From Ophiosphaerella korrae (taxonomy: Eukaryota; Ascomycota; Dothideomycetes; Pleosporales; Phaeosphaeriaceae), in NCBI GenBank assembly GCA_028456385.1, contig JALNQF010000025.1:62001-126000 (forward strand): a stretch of 64,000 nucleotides of DNA, written 5' to 3'. Positions 1 through 11,603 of this stretch are shown piece by piece. The notes below the pieces were generated by a model, which saw only the letters and a program-made list of their open reading frames with translations, did no database searches and had not been told where the DNA came from. Made by a program: the position numbers and the translations under genes. Position 1 is the first letter of the stretch; every line of letters begins with the position of its first letter.

Positions 1-3000
1 GCCGCAGGGGGACAGAAATAGTCACGAGATGGTACTTGCGGCTACATTATGCCCCAGTGCCATTAGCACAATACCAAACGCCAACCAGGACAGGGAATAA
101 TTATAGGCCATGCCGAAGGCAAAGAAAAAGGCGCATGCAAGCCAATGCGCGGAGCATTATTGAGTCATACATAAGTAGGAGCCTAACAGCCGCGGCGTCT
201 GTACATTCAGGCAAAAATACTCGAGTTTATGGATTACGCACTCAGTACGCAAAGCCCTGTTCCCAGCAACGGGAAGGGCGGAGAACAAGTATAGTCCATG
301 CTACGCCTTGTTGCCTACAGCTTCTAATTTAATAATGTGTTTCCCCCCCTCCCCCTCCCCCCCAACAGTTTTCTAGGGCTAAGCTAGGTAGCTATTCTGG
401 CAGTTTGAGCATACACGTGGTTCCAGTCATACATGGGTAGATGCAGACTTGATGGTTGCCTTGGTGTAGTCTCGCCAGCGGGCGCAGCCGCATCCGCGTT
501 TGGGTTACGCCCTGTGTCTGGTCGCCTTAATGTGGTATAGGGTGCTGGTGTCGATAGCCAAGGCAGTTTTTGAACGATGAAAAAATGGCGTTTGGCTAAT
601 GATGTGCAGCACTTTTATGTTTGGGGTGAGGGCGGGTATATTCACAGCCATTTGTGCTGGATGATAGGCATAAAGTTTCTGCAAGTGCTTAAGCTTCATG
701 TTCCTGTGCCTCTGTTCTAGCGTAAGGCAGACTACTATGCCGTCTCATACTGATCAGCAACGGCAGCTAGTGTTTAGCTCAGAGCAACAAGGCGACAATG
801 TACTTCGAGTACATTCATATTTGCTGCCTTTGATAGAGTAGAATGTTTTGTTTAGGAAATAGATAGCAAATATAGAAAATGAACAAGACAGACATTGTTT
901 CCAATAACATGATTTAACGCCTGAAGGTTATCGTCAGAAGTCTGATTGATTATCAAGCTTTCTAATAAAAGTCACGAAGCATGACTACTATGGGTGGTAT
1001 AAATATTATGCTTGTTCTAATTAGGACATTGTGTTCTCGCAGGTTCTCGGTAATGACTTACATTGTTACCATAATAATTATTAACCATGTTCAAGATGTG
1101 GTACTTGAGCCCATAATAAGTGGACGAATCAAATGTTCCTAATCGGACATGTTTGTTTTGACCCGCGGAATTAACACAAGGGAGGTAGCACTCTGTGATG
1201 CGAATAAACTACTTCCTTTCGATTCTACGGAGCATTCGCGAGACCCATCTTCCAGCGCGTCAGTTGCCAAATGCATACCAGCAGCTCCTGGTCTCTTATG
1301 GGCATGATGGATAGTGCTCAGTGATGAGACGGTTGTTAAGCTCACAATAATTAGCCACTGCATCTTGGGTAGGATAGATATAGTAGTAGATAGGGGAAGG
1401 GTAACAGCGTCTGTAGTTATTGATAGAGTAATCGCTGCCTTACGCGGCACCTCCTCTGAGGGGTATTTATACGGCTAGTCGCTCTACTAAGACCTAATTG
1501 GCTCCCTTAGGGCCAGCGCTTGACAACGGTTACGCTGCGTAAGTCAAAAAACCTTTCTCTTGAGTGTGTACAGTCTTGTTTGCAGCATGAAATGTCTAAT
1601 TGATGTCGCTGCCTAGTTTACGACGCATACTGAGCGTTACTTGTGGCTTACATAGGAATGCTCACAGTACGCCGACGCTGGAAGGGATCACGTGTAGATG
1701 GCCAAGAAGATCGCTGTACTGTGAAACCCTCGGAGTCGATCGGCTGTGAGGAGGGGGAGATCCTGCACTTGGCCGATGCTCAGTGTATGAGAGGGCAGGC
1801 AATCACCACGCGTGCAACAGAACCATTAGCGATGTCGCACGCCGGCCATGAAATGACATGTACCAGATATTTAAAATGTATTAGAAAAAAGAGGCATTAT
1901 GTGGCGACATGCTCGATCATGGGCAAGGTAGTAGACCAAGCTTCGCAGTGTGTCACGTTCTGTGCTTCCGGCCTCTCCGTACCGCCAATGGTCGTGGCTT
2001 CCAGGGGCAGAACTGGGTTTTCGTCAGTGTATGCAAGTCATTCGCTGTGCAGGACTAGAGAACGATCCCTTTCTCCACAGCTGTGCTTCCAATGGGCCTT
2101 CTCGACGACCTGGACCCAGGTAGCTGGGACATGTTCCCTTACGCGCTTTGAAGAATTACGTAGAAATCTGCAAGAAGCACCCAACAACCAGGTTGCTACT
2201 GGTTCGGATTGTAAGCCAGTTGCCGCCACTGGGCTCTCGGCGGAAGCCGAGATGAGGGTAATAATAATCAGCCTTATCGTTGGCCAGCCACCAGGACAGA
2301 CAGTTAGTGACCATCATAGGACCAAGGTATATGATGGTAAGAGTATCCTTTGTGCATGAACCCGCTTGAAGCAATGAGTGGGTCCTGGCTCCATACGCTC
2401 GTTTGTTCTTAACCATGTCAAGAAGGGTATACACGTGTTGTGAACCCAGCTCTTTCATATGGTGAAGCGATCGAGGGACTGCCGGAAAGACACAAGTTTC
2501 ATACATGCAGGTATTCGTTTGTGTTCCATAGAGGGACCTCAAACAAATTTGCGCGGTTATGAGAGCTGAGGCAGAGAGCTACCATTTTAGTGCAGTTGAT
2601 GTAACGATGGAGAGGAACGGCGTTTGCTCTGTGCGACCCGGGCAACACGCCAACGAAACCTTGACTACGTATTGCAAATCTTTCGTTGACACAAGTTGCA
2701 CAGTGTCTGGCAATTTGGGAATAGCTCAGAGACAAGTCGCAAACAGATATGTTGCAGAGTATTGGTACGCGATGATTGGAAATGTAGGCCGTATACTGCC
2801 TTCTCGCCCGGCTGGTGCCCCGGAGACGATTGATCATTTGAATTAGAATTGCAGGAGGTGGAAGACAGATCCGAGGGACTGGTGTGTGTGCACTTGCGGT
2901 GGGCCGATGGTGTCGGTTCTCATTTGGCCTCAACCCCATGCTCGTTCCTTGATGTGTTGTCCATAGCAGGGACTGTGTTTGAGTAGGCATGCACCCGCAC

Positions 3001-5400
3001 AGTTGTTACAGGTTCGGGGGATTAGATAGAATGGATCGGCGGCCTTCTTGCGTGAGAAGTGCGCTTGGGTGCAAATGTGCACGCAAATCCATTTTAGGAA
3101 GTCACGGCAGGGCAACTACCAGTTGCGAAGCAACATCGACAAGACGATGGTTGGGTTGAATGAAGGTCGAGTTCATGGACGCTGGTCAGAAGGTGGAATT
3201 GCATCTAGGTGTTGTGCCATAGTGGGCGTGCATTGGGGGGAGCAGAGAAAGGGACGAGGTCGCCTGCCAAGCAATCGGCTTAGGCGCTTTGGGCGTTTGG
3301 GCCCCGGATCAGACAAATCAGACAAGCAGGCAGCTGGGGTGGCTGTTGGAAAAGTTGGTCGGCAACCGGCCGCTGTTCGAAGTCTGACGGGCTACAGGTG
3401 ACGGGCATGGTCGCAACAGCACTGGCATGTCATTGGCAGGCAAACGGGGTATGCACCGTTATTGGCGGGCAGGGAGCTCCACGAGGCGCCCGCTGCTGGG
3501 GTGAGAATGAATGATACCCGAAGGATTGTGCATCATGGCTCGGCGGCCATGGCCCATGGTTCCTGCGTTTGCTGTGCGCTTCGAGAAGGCAGGGATGGGC
3601 ACGCGACGTCATGGGAGGGAGAGGTGGTCGTGGTGGTCGTGGTGGTCGTGATGGTGGTGTAGGGCCGTAGGGGTTGGAAGAGGGGCAATTAGCCAGCGCA
3701 GAGATGAGCTAATTGCCTGTTTTTGGAGACGGGCGCTGCTGGGGCTGACGCTTGAGGACATTTACACAGCCGCAGCCAAACCGCCGCAGGGCTCAGGTGG
3801 GGTAAGAGCGGTGGGTGATACGGGCATCAGCTTTCTAAGAATACATCTGATCAGACAAACGGCGGGAACACTGAGCGCGACGAGGCGTTTGTGTTGTGCT
3901 TTGAGGGCAGAGTGCCGCGTACAGACGCAAATTAGGCGTCTAGGCGTCGTTCTGGCTGACAGATGGGCGGCTAGCCGCTTGCGGCCGAGTCGCGTAGTCT
4001 GCAACGGGTCCTGACAGTGGCTTCTTGCCCGATGCGGCGGTTCCTGCCGTATATCGCACCAACACAAGGCAGTCGCCGGCTGGTGTTGGGCAGGTAGCAG
4101 GAGGAAGAGCAGGAGCAACGCAACACACGCAGAGGCAGCAGGCGCGCCCGGCCTGCTCTGTCTAGCCACTGGCACTGACCGCACGCTTCACGTCCCACGC
4201 CTCGCGCCTCGCGCATCACCACCACCATGGCTCTCCCTCGCCATGACCATCACCATGACCCTCACCATGACTGCTTGCTGGCTGCTAGCCATCTATCTCT
4301 GCCAGCACGCACACAGAAGCGCCCGCGTGGCACAAAGACCACCCGCAGCTCCCTTTGCTGGTGGCCCAATTGCCGCGCTGCCTTCATCCAGCAGCGCCCG
4401 CGCCGCGATGCAATGCGAGCTGCTGGCCGTCGTCGTGCCTGACCAGACATAGGTGGCTTTCTGGCGATGCGCAGGAGCTTGCAGGGATGGATTAAGGTTG
4501 CCTGCAAGCCACACCAGGAATAGATGTCCGATCATTCGCTTGACCGCCGCCGCCGCTAATGTTCGATCTCACCACACTTCAGACCAGATGGCTCCCTTCC
4601 GGCATCGTCTCGTCTCCATCGCCAGCTCCACCACTGCCCTAGGAAGGGGCCATGCTCAGCAGCACCGCGCACTGGCGGCCGTGGCCTGTCCGCTGCTGTC
4701 ATGGTGGCCACTCAGAGGGCGCTCCCACCTGTGACCATTGTCCTGCGCAGAGGGCTCAATGCCCCGCCCTGACAGACGTCTGCATGAGACGAGACGCTCC
4801 TAGAGCTCCTGCTGATGCCCACGGCCGTGTTGTGCCGCATGTATATCAACCTCTATGTCACCGCCGCGTTGCGAGCCCGCCAGACTCCTACACCTGGCGC
4901 ACCCCATCCCATGCCACTCCACGCTTCCCATCCATCTTATCACATCCAACCTGTTTCTTGCTGGCATTCTCCTGCACAGATACTCTGTATAACTCTTCCC
5001 CACTCGTCGGCAACCCACGGATTGTGTCCCGACGCTTTGGCCCTGGCTCTGCATCTGCCCTTCTTGCCATTGCAAAGGTCTTAGAACCCCGCTCTACGTC
5101 TTGGGAACTGGCCAGACCCTTTGTCCGCTGGAATTGCGCTTGATTGCTTTTTGCTATTGCATCCTGAAGCTGTCTCGTCTGGCCCACTGCTCGCAGCCTC
5201 GCACTGTTCTGGAAAAACCAGCCACCCACACAAGGCCTTGCGCCTCAGCTTACTACCAGGTCAACATCATCGACTGCGCCATCTCCGCCCACCTGGCACG
5301 CACCTGCTAGAGCCTCAGTGCACAGAAGCTACAGCCGCCCCCTAGTTCCTGCCATCTGCATCTCTATTTACAACCTCAGATCTGTCAGGCTTTGCGCGAC
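1..5400. other. gene-poor region, no convincing gene
   Basis: No open frame in this stretch has recognisable protein character. The longest frames, such as 1643-2359 on the plus strand, begin at non-ATG codons and read like random translation. The part around 840-1100 is AT-rich. A C-rich tract lies at 343-363. From about 4.2 kb the plus strand becomes pyrimidine-rich, as is typical of the promoter or leader of a highly regulated fungal gene; here that gene is the downstream medA-type gene. A relic transposon or a lineage-specific small gene could hide here, but I see no terminal repeats or domain to support one. Confidence 0.5.
3624..3659. repeat. 9-bp tandem repeat (GTGGTCGTG)
   Basis: Three perfect copies of GTGGTCGTG at 3624-3650 are followed by a diverged fourth copy, ATGGTGGTG. 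This is a purine/pyrimidine-skewed minisatellite in non-coding sequence, with no gene attached to it. Confidence 0.8.
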
Positions 5401-6614
5401 GTAGTGCCCAACGGTGAGCGTACTAGCCGTTCGGGGGCGTACTTCATCACTCACTGGTCCACTAGTCTACCAGGTTAACGGGCCCGGTAATCACCAAGAG
5501 TCATCCGAACCCCCCCCCAGGGCTCACTGTGTTCGCCCTCCTTGCACTTACGCCTAGCCATCGCCTTCTGCGCTGGCCAATCCTACCCCTTCCCGCTGCC
5601 TTGGGCTACATCATCCCTTTGGGCGCTCACTCGCCCTACCCGGTATTAACTATCTTCTATCTCCACAGTCATAGCTTCAAGCTTCTGCCTTTCGTTTTTC
5701 TCCTCCCGCACGGCAAGGCTGCCCAGCCTCGTTCATATTGGCCAGCCCTTAGTCCTTGTTTTTGCTCTTTTGTCTGATAGGTAAGTCAACATGTCCGTGA
5801 TACCGAAATGCGGGTCGTTATGCGACATTCTGTACCAAGGAACTCACTGTCATTTCCAGGGCCTGGTATTTGCTTTGAGTCAGTCTTGCTTGCACACGGA
5901 ACTACGCTTCTTTTTCCCTGTTTCGTCCACCACAAGCTGTTATTGTCTGAGCTACTGCAGACGACGAGCACCACTCGTCGTGTCCGACACCGACACTCAA
6001 AGTCCCCCTGATTCCCGGATGAATCCACCTTCTAAACACCCTGATCGTCTGTCTCTGGGTAGGCTACTTTTGTCGGCTTCGCAGGTCACAAGGCTCACCC
6101 AGACTATTTTCAATTCCGCCTCTTCCCACGTCTCAAACAACTTGTGGAGGACTATCTCGGCACAATTTGCATGCGACAAGGACTCATCGTCTGTTCCCTT
6201 GCACACTCAACGCGGTTCACACCTGCCAGGCTACTGTGGGTCCCAACGAGGAAGGCACCACTTTCACAAACCTGGTGCACAAACATTAGGGGTCAACCAA
6301 GCAAAAGCAAAATACCGACAAGCTGGCCTGCGCCGTAGAGCTCAGCTATCAGGTACGTTGCCCTTCTGTACGCTGTATGTCCCTAAGATGTTCTTCAGTG
6401 CTCAGCCCGCACTTTTTGTTGCTGCCTACACTTCGGACCCCAAAATGCGTTTGCCTGCTAACATCATCAATTGCATCAGCCTGATAGCTACAGAGCCTCC
6501 TTCGCTTCAGGCGCCAATCCGGATAACTCAACGCATCATCTAGCACAGGGTAGTCAAGGCCTTAATAGCAGGTCTCAGGCTGTGCACGTTGCGAAAAGTG
6601 CAAATTTGACTTCC
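5401..6614 (+). promoter_or_regulatory. probable long 5' leader of the medA-type gene
   Basis: This is pyrimidine-rich sequence directly upstream of the medA-type coding exons. It contains a strong donor-like site (GGTAAGT near 5780) and another (AGGTACGT at 6351-6358). A branch-point-like GCTAAC and a CAG acceptor end at 6479. It also holds several ATGs, at 5791, 5808, 5820, 6019 and 6171. Upstream ATGs and 5' introns would make translation of the main frame subject to leader control. The frame used by medA is open back to 6480 but has no ATG between the nearest upstream stop and 6615, so an extra 5' coding exon is possible. The transcription start cannot be placed by eye. Confidence 0.45.
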
Positions 6615-8875
6615 ATGTCGGGGTACAATAAGAGCCAGCAATATGTATACGGTAAGTTAGAATGCGGCTCATCTGACGAGCTTGCAAGGGCAGCTGCCAC
6701 ATTCTGGTCTGATGAACTCGGTTTAGTCCACGTGAGAACTGTTAGCACCTTTAACTGACCAGACCACCCTACAGATACCGAAGCCACAAGATCGAATCAG
6801 CTTCCCAGTTATACAGGCATTGCACAGCCCTCATTCGCCTCGCAGTACACGGATACGCCTGCGCGGCTAACCCATGAACCTTCGAGTGCAGAAATGCCCT
6901 ATATTTCAAGCTCTACTACGTTCAAGTCACGCGCCACAGGAGAGCACCCACCCGATTCTTCCTTTATTGATGCAAGGTCTCGTCATCCCGTTCCTCGTAC
7001 AACTACTGATGCGGAAATATCCGAATACGTTACACCTACTCAAGGCAACGCTGGATCCACAGTCTCCCTTCAACTGCGGGCTAATTACGACCTTGCTACC
7101 ACTCAGCATACCTTTATTCTTATGTTTGGCTCCAAGAAGTGCGTCGCCGCACTGCAAAAGGTGGATTATGACGACGAGTGGTATAATTACCTCCTCGATG
7201 TGGAAGTGCCTCCATTTCCATTGACTAACTCGTGGAATCCCACTATGATGTTGAAACTGCAGATAGAAGACAAAAATGGCCATCTACGATCGCAGTGTGA
7301 CGCGGGAAAGTTTACCTTCACCGACATGTCGCCAAACCTCACCTACCAGCCCGCTCCAGAGTTCTCCAGGAAGAGAAAGTACTCGGCCGAGTTCAGCGAT
7401 GCTCAAGACTATTCAGATAGCGCCGCCACGAAACGATCCAACGCTGGGAACTACCATGCTAAACCGCGGTCGATGTCGAGAGCATATTCTACAACACAGG
7501 TCTCCCCACTGCCCATTCCCTCCTCCCTTTCCAGCGCATATGATGGAGGCTACGACATGTCCAAGCAGACTAGCTACGCTTCTGAGATATCCCAAAAGGG
7601 CTTGTATGCCCTTCCCTCAGGTATCAATCTCTCACAGGCAAACTACAAGCTCCCCCAAATGTCTCCCAATTTACACTCTTACGGTCAATACAACGCCGCC
7701 GCACTTACGGGGCGAAGTTCTAGCTCCATGACTATGACTCCATCTAGCTCGTCCATTCTTCCCTCTCCAGCTGCACTCACAGCTCCGGTCCTAGTCCGAG
7801 CTACAACAATCCCACAAGCAGGGAGCACCTCATCCAGTCAGCCGTTCAACCCATACTCGATGTATCAGACTAAGGCAATCCTGAAAATCGATGGCGATCT
7901 TGACAAGATGGGCGACGAGTGGACGCGGGAGGAGCTGGACGCGAAGCGACGGCTTGTTGAGTTCAAACGATCACAGCATGGCAGTACGATAACAACGTCT
8001 TTCGCTCCAATAACTCCAGAAGCGCGCCCAGCCCGGAGTATTTGTGTCAGCTGTATTTGGTGGGAAGAGAAAGACGAATGTTTTATTACAAGTGTTGATA
8101 CGATCTACCTTCTGGAGCAATTGGTTAACGTCCGTTTTACGGTCGAGGAAAAGAATCGCATCCGACGCAACCTAGAGGGCTTCCGTCCTGTCACAGTATC
8201 CAAGGCTAAACAGGACAGTGAAGAGTTTTTCAAGGTCATCATGGGGTTCCCAAACCCAAAGCCTCGCAACATTGAGAAGGACGTTAAAGTGTTTCCGTGG
8301 AAGATACTTGCGCATGCACTTAAGAAGATTATCAGCAAATATGTACGTTTTATTTTACTGGGGCACAGCATGTAACTAATGATTCACAGTCTGCAAGCTA
8401 CTCCTCAACAGCGGGTATCGGCTCGCTTCCTATCACTTCAACGTCAACGTATGTCCCTAACGCCATGTCGCACGCAACAGCGAGTGGGCATCGAAATTCC
8501 TCGCCGCAATCGGCTTCAGCATCGACAGCGTCGACCGCGTACACTCCACACCTTGCATCTTCGAGTCTGTCCCCTCACCTGAAAGTATCAGCAGGCCTCG
8601 AGGGATCAGCAGGTCATGGGTTGTCGGTGCCCCAGAGGACACCTTCAGGACATGCTATGACTCAATGGGGGGCGCCTGCTCATCAAATGCAATACCCGGC
8701 AAGTCTCCCTCCTGGTGGGCGTGGGTCTTGGGACTACGCGTATCTCAGCGCCTCCGCGGCGAATGTTCCGTCTGCCGCGCAGCCACTACAAAGATCGGAC
8801 TTGACAGCCGGCCTCAACCAGATTTCGGTAGACAATACTTATCATCAATTCGGTGAGCGTACTACGAGAGTATAG
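6615..8875 (+). CDS. medA: Medusa (MedA)-type developmental regulator, DUF7082 family
   Basis: The model is join(6615..6651, 6775..8342, 8390..8875), about 696 aa; both introns (123 and 47 nt) join the frames exactly. The family (Aspergillus MedA; Acr1/Ren1 in other moulds) is a nuclear regulator of conidiophore development, adhesion and virulence-related traits. The most diagnostic region is about residues 375-537: it begins with a Lys-Ile-Asp-Gly-Asp core, includes GSTITTSF, and ends with PRNIEKDVKVFPWKIL just before the last intron. A second conserved block lies at about 98-195 (SLQLRANYDL, FGSKKC). The rest is Ser/Pro/Tyr-rich and disordered, including the C-terminal exon. The first in-frame ATG is at 6615, but the frame is open upstream to 6480 behind an acceptor-like CAG, so the true N-terminus may be longer. 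The gene converges on CSF1 across a 2.7-kb spacer. Confidence 0.88.
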
Positions 8876-9064
8876 GAACAAAAGGCATGCTTTGCATGGT
8901 GCACTCAAGTTTTCTGTTGCCGTACTACATGTGGGGGGAGGGTGTGCGTCGGGTGATCTCCACTCAACGTCCGCATGATCTCCTCAGTCCTAACCGCTTT
9001 AGGCGCTGCAGCACACCCTTCGACGTCAAGTCTGCCTTGCTCGACCCGCACCTCTCCGCAACTA

Positions 9065-9084
9065 CTCTCTCTCTCTCTCTCTCT
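9065..9084. repeat. (CT)10 microsatellite
   Basis: Ten perfect CT dinucleotides about 190 bp downstream of the medA-type stop codon, probably in or near its 3' untranslated region. Confidence 0.9.
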
Positions 9085-11103
9085 GAATTGGCATTCATTG
9101 GTTTTCGATGAACAATAGCATTTCTCGGCGTTACAGTTCGCTTCTTTCCCTGAAATTTCATATCCCAGTATTAAACGGCATTCAATACAACAATACCCTG
9201 GGGACACGGCGTTTGAAGTTAATTCATTTTCAATATTAAATCTCTTATCGAGAAAGCATGTATTTGGCGTATGGCGGGAACAGGAAGGAATAGGTGATAC
9301 AAGGGCGCACACGCCCCGACTACGACTGCATATCCGGCTGGGGATGACTTTGCATTATTTGGGTGTTCACTTGCTAATCGCGGCCCATATACATCTTTCT
9401 TTTTCTGGGGGGTTTTTTTTTCATACTCTTATGGTGGATTTGTACACTCTCTTTGATGTTACTTATAGTCATATTCCTCCAAGGTTGAGGTCTTGATGCA
9501 GCGATTCAGTCTATCATTTCGCTCTATCGATTACATGACGTTAGACAGTATCAGGCGCTCCACGAATTGTGCCTAGAATGGTTGCTAAGCTTAGTGTCTG
9601 GCTAAAACCGAGCATTTTCTTTCACTTCTATACTACGTATCTACTTTGAGATTCCCCTTCCCTAAGTTCATGATCTCACACAATACATCTCTAGCTTACA
9701 TCAGCACGTTTGAGCGCCAGCAACATGAGCTATGCTATTTTTCAAAGTAATTGCGAGTCTTTATTAATTCGGAGCCATATGCGAAGCATCGCCACGATCA
9801 AGGCGCAGCACAGCGTTTGGCCCCGCGACTGCCTAAACTCGCCAAGCCGCGGCTTCCGCTTCAATAACGCCCGCTGCACATGGGCACGTAGGCATCAGCT
9901 TACCTTGTCTCGTATCCCATTTCGCCATATGAGCCATAACGCAATACACAAGCGCGCTAAGGGCCGGGGCATCTGACCGACCCGCTGTGCAGGACTATGG
10001 TTGCATGGGCTTGTTCGCATGTGACATAGGCCACTGTGCCGTCACTCGCCTCAATAATGAAGAGTAAAACAGTGCAACAACATTTCGAGTTTCTGATGTC
10101 AAGCATGCGAGTGAGTTCAAGCATTCTTGGCACCGGTTCACGGCAGCGTCCCCGTGTTCGTTCATCGCAAAGCAGATGACTCTTCATTGCTAAACTTGTG
10201 CCAAATCGAAACGATAATATCTTATAAGCATTTAGCATATCCAAATGAGGACAATAGGCATCGTTTCGAGGTGTTGTTTCAAAACTTTGCGATACGAAGT
10301 CCCTACCCACTGACCATCAGACCAGTGATGTCACCAATACCTAATGCTTGACTTGTACCAACACTAAGCCAAGCATGACTTCCTTCGCTTGATACATGAC
10401 CATAAACGCCCTCACATTTGTCCGAACCTCTGCGGTCAATGCACCTAGTCATCGGGGGACCGACTCGGGGAAACACGTTCGTTGAGTTTTACACGACCTT
10501 ACACCACCGAGTGCATGTTTGTAGAAACAGCCCTATGCTTATCTCACCTCATACCACGTGTGAAGCGCGCTGAACTTCGAACGCCACAACGAGACATGCG
10601 CATATTTCCTTAGCAATAGTTCTAACTGTCATATATATATATACGTAATATCTCTCCTGACAGTGGATGACTTCCGCCCTGCATGACCGTTCTATCACCC
10701 ACCGCTAAGTCTAGGGCCGCGTACATGACCGAAGCGCAATCTTAGTCCTCAACGCAAAACGCGTTGATCATAAACCCTTGGAGACGCATAAATACTTTTT
10801 GTTGGAACCAACAACTTATTATCTTCACATGCCCTATTACGCCCAGAAAAGCCTTGTCTAGCGGTCATGCTGATGCTGATCCCCACGAACCGTTTCCAAC
10901 TCCGGTCCAGCCGGATCTTCAGACGGCGCTTCGCCCCCCTTGTATCGGCCCGTTTAGCTCTAAGAGGCCCGGGGGGGGGGAGGGTAAATATTTTGTTGCT
11001 CATGCAGAGATATTCCTGCCTCGCTATTTGGTTTGCGAGAAAAATTTACGGAAACACGGTTGGCGTGTGAGTTTTTTACATGGTTGCTTGGTAAGGAATA
11101 TGC

Positions 11104-11169
11104 GGGGTGGAGTTGGGTTGCTGTTATCAAGTTTACGGGGTGGAGTTGAGTTGCTGTTGTCAAGCTTAC
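11104..11169. repeat. 33-bp tandem duplication
   Basis: Two adjacent 33-bp units begin GGGGTGGAGTTG. They differ at a few positions (GGGTTG against GAGTTG, TTATC against TTGTC, TTTAC against CTTAC). A truncated third start, GGGGTTGGA, follows at 11170. The repeat is non-coding and sits between convergent genes. Confidence 0.8.
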
Positions 11170-11603
11170 GGGGTTGGATGACGCAAGGGTGGATGCTAGA
11201 GATGTACACATGCCGCAAGAAGGGCATGGGCATGTGATACCTCGATTGGCTTGTTGGGTTCAGTACATTGGAGTGTCTGGTAATGTCTACGCAACTAATG
11301 TGAGTAATATGATAGCGTGAATCGTTCGCATTCTAACAGTCGGAGTTTGCATCATTCAATTTGAAGATAGATACTTATAGAGTATCGAGATGAATATGAG
11401 TATTATACCATGTTATATTACAACAACTAGTCTCGATGTCAAATAGAAATATGTATAGTTATTCATATTAAACTTTTAACTTACACACAACTACAACCCA
11501 TCTATTGCTACCCCAAACCACAATCCCAAAACCACAAAAACGCCGTGAAAATGCATCCCATCCATCCACTTATCCCCAAAATAACAAGCAAAAATATCTC
11601 TCA

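Larger units (their letters stand above)
8876..11603. other. convergent intergenic spacer, no gene seen
   Basis: This spacer lies between the 3' ends of the medA-type gene and the CSF1-type gene, and is unusually long for a convergent pair in this window. It holds a (CT)10 microsatellite at 9065-9084, an (AT)n run at 10631-10643, a run of ten G at 10971-10980 and a 33-bp tandem duplication at 11104-11169. The short open frames here lack ATG starts or recognisable features. Nothing resembles an RNA gene. Confidence 0.5.

Noticed and set aside
1643..2359. 238-codon plus-strand frame
   Set aside because: Begins at GTG, has an irregular composition rich in Cys, Arg and Met, no recognised motif and no splice partners.
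5791..6543. 250-codon plus-strand frame opened by an ATG directly behind a GGTAAGT
   Set aside because: No domain or protein-like composition. It lies in the medA leader, begins right after a donor-like site and overlaps the upstream medA coding frame, so it is treated as leader sequence and at most an upstream ORF.
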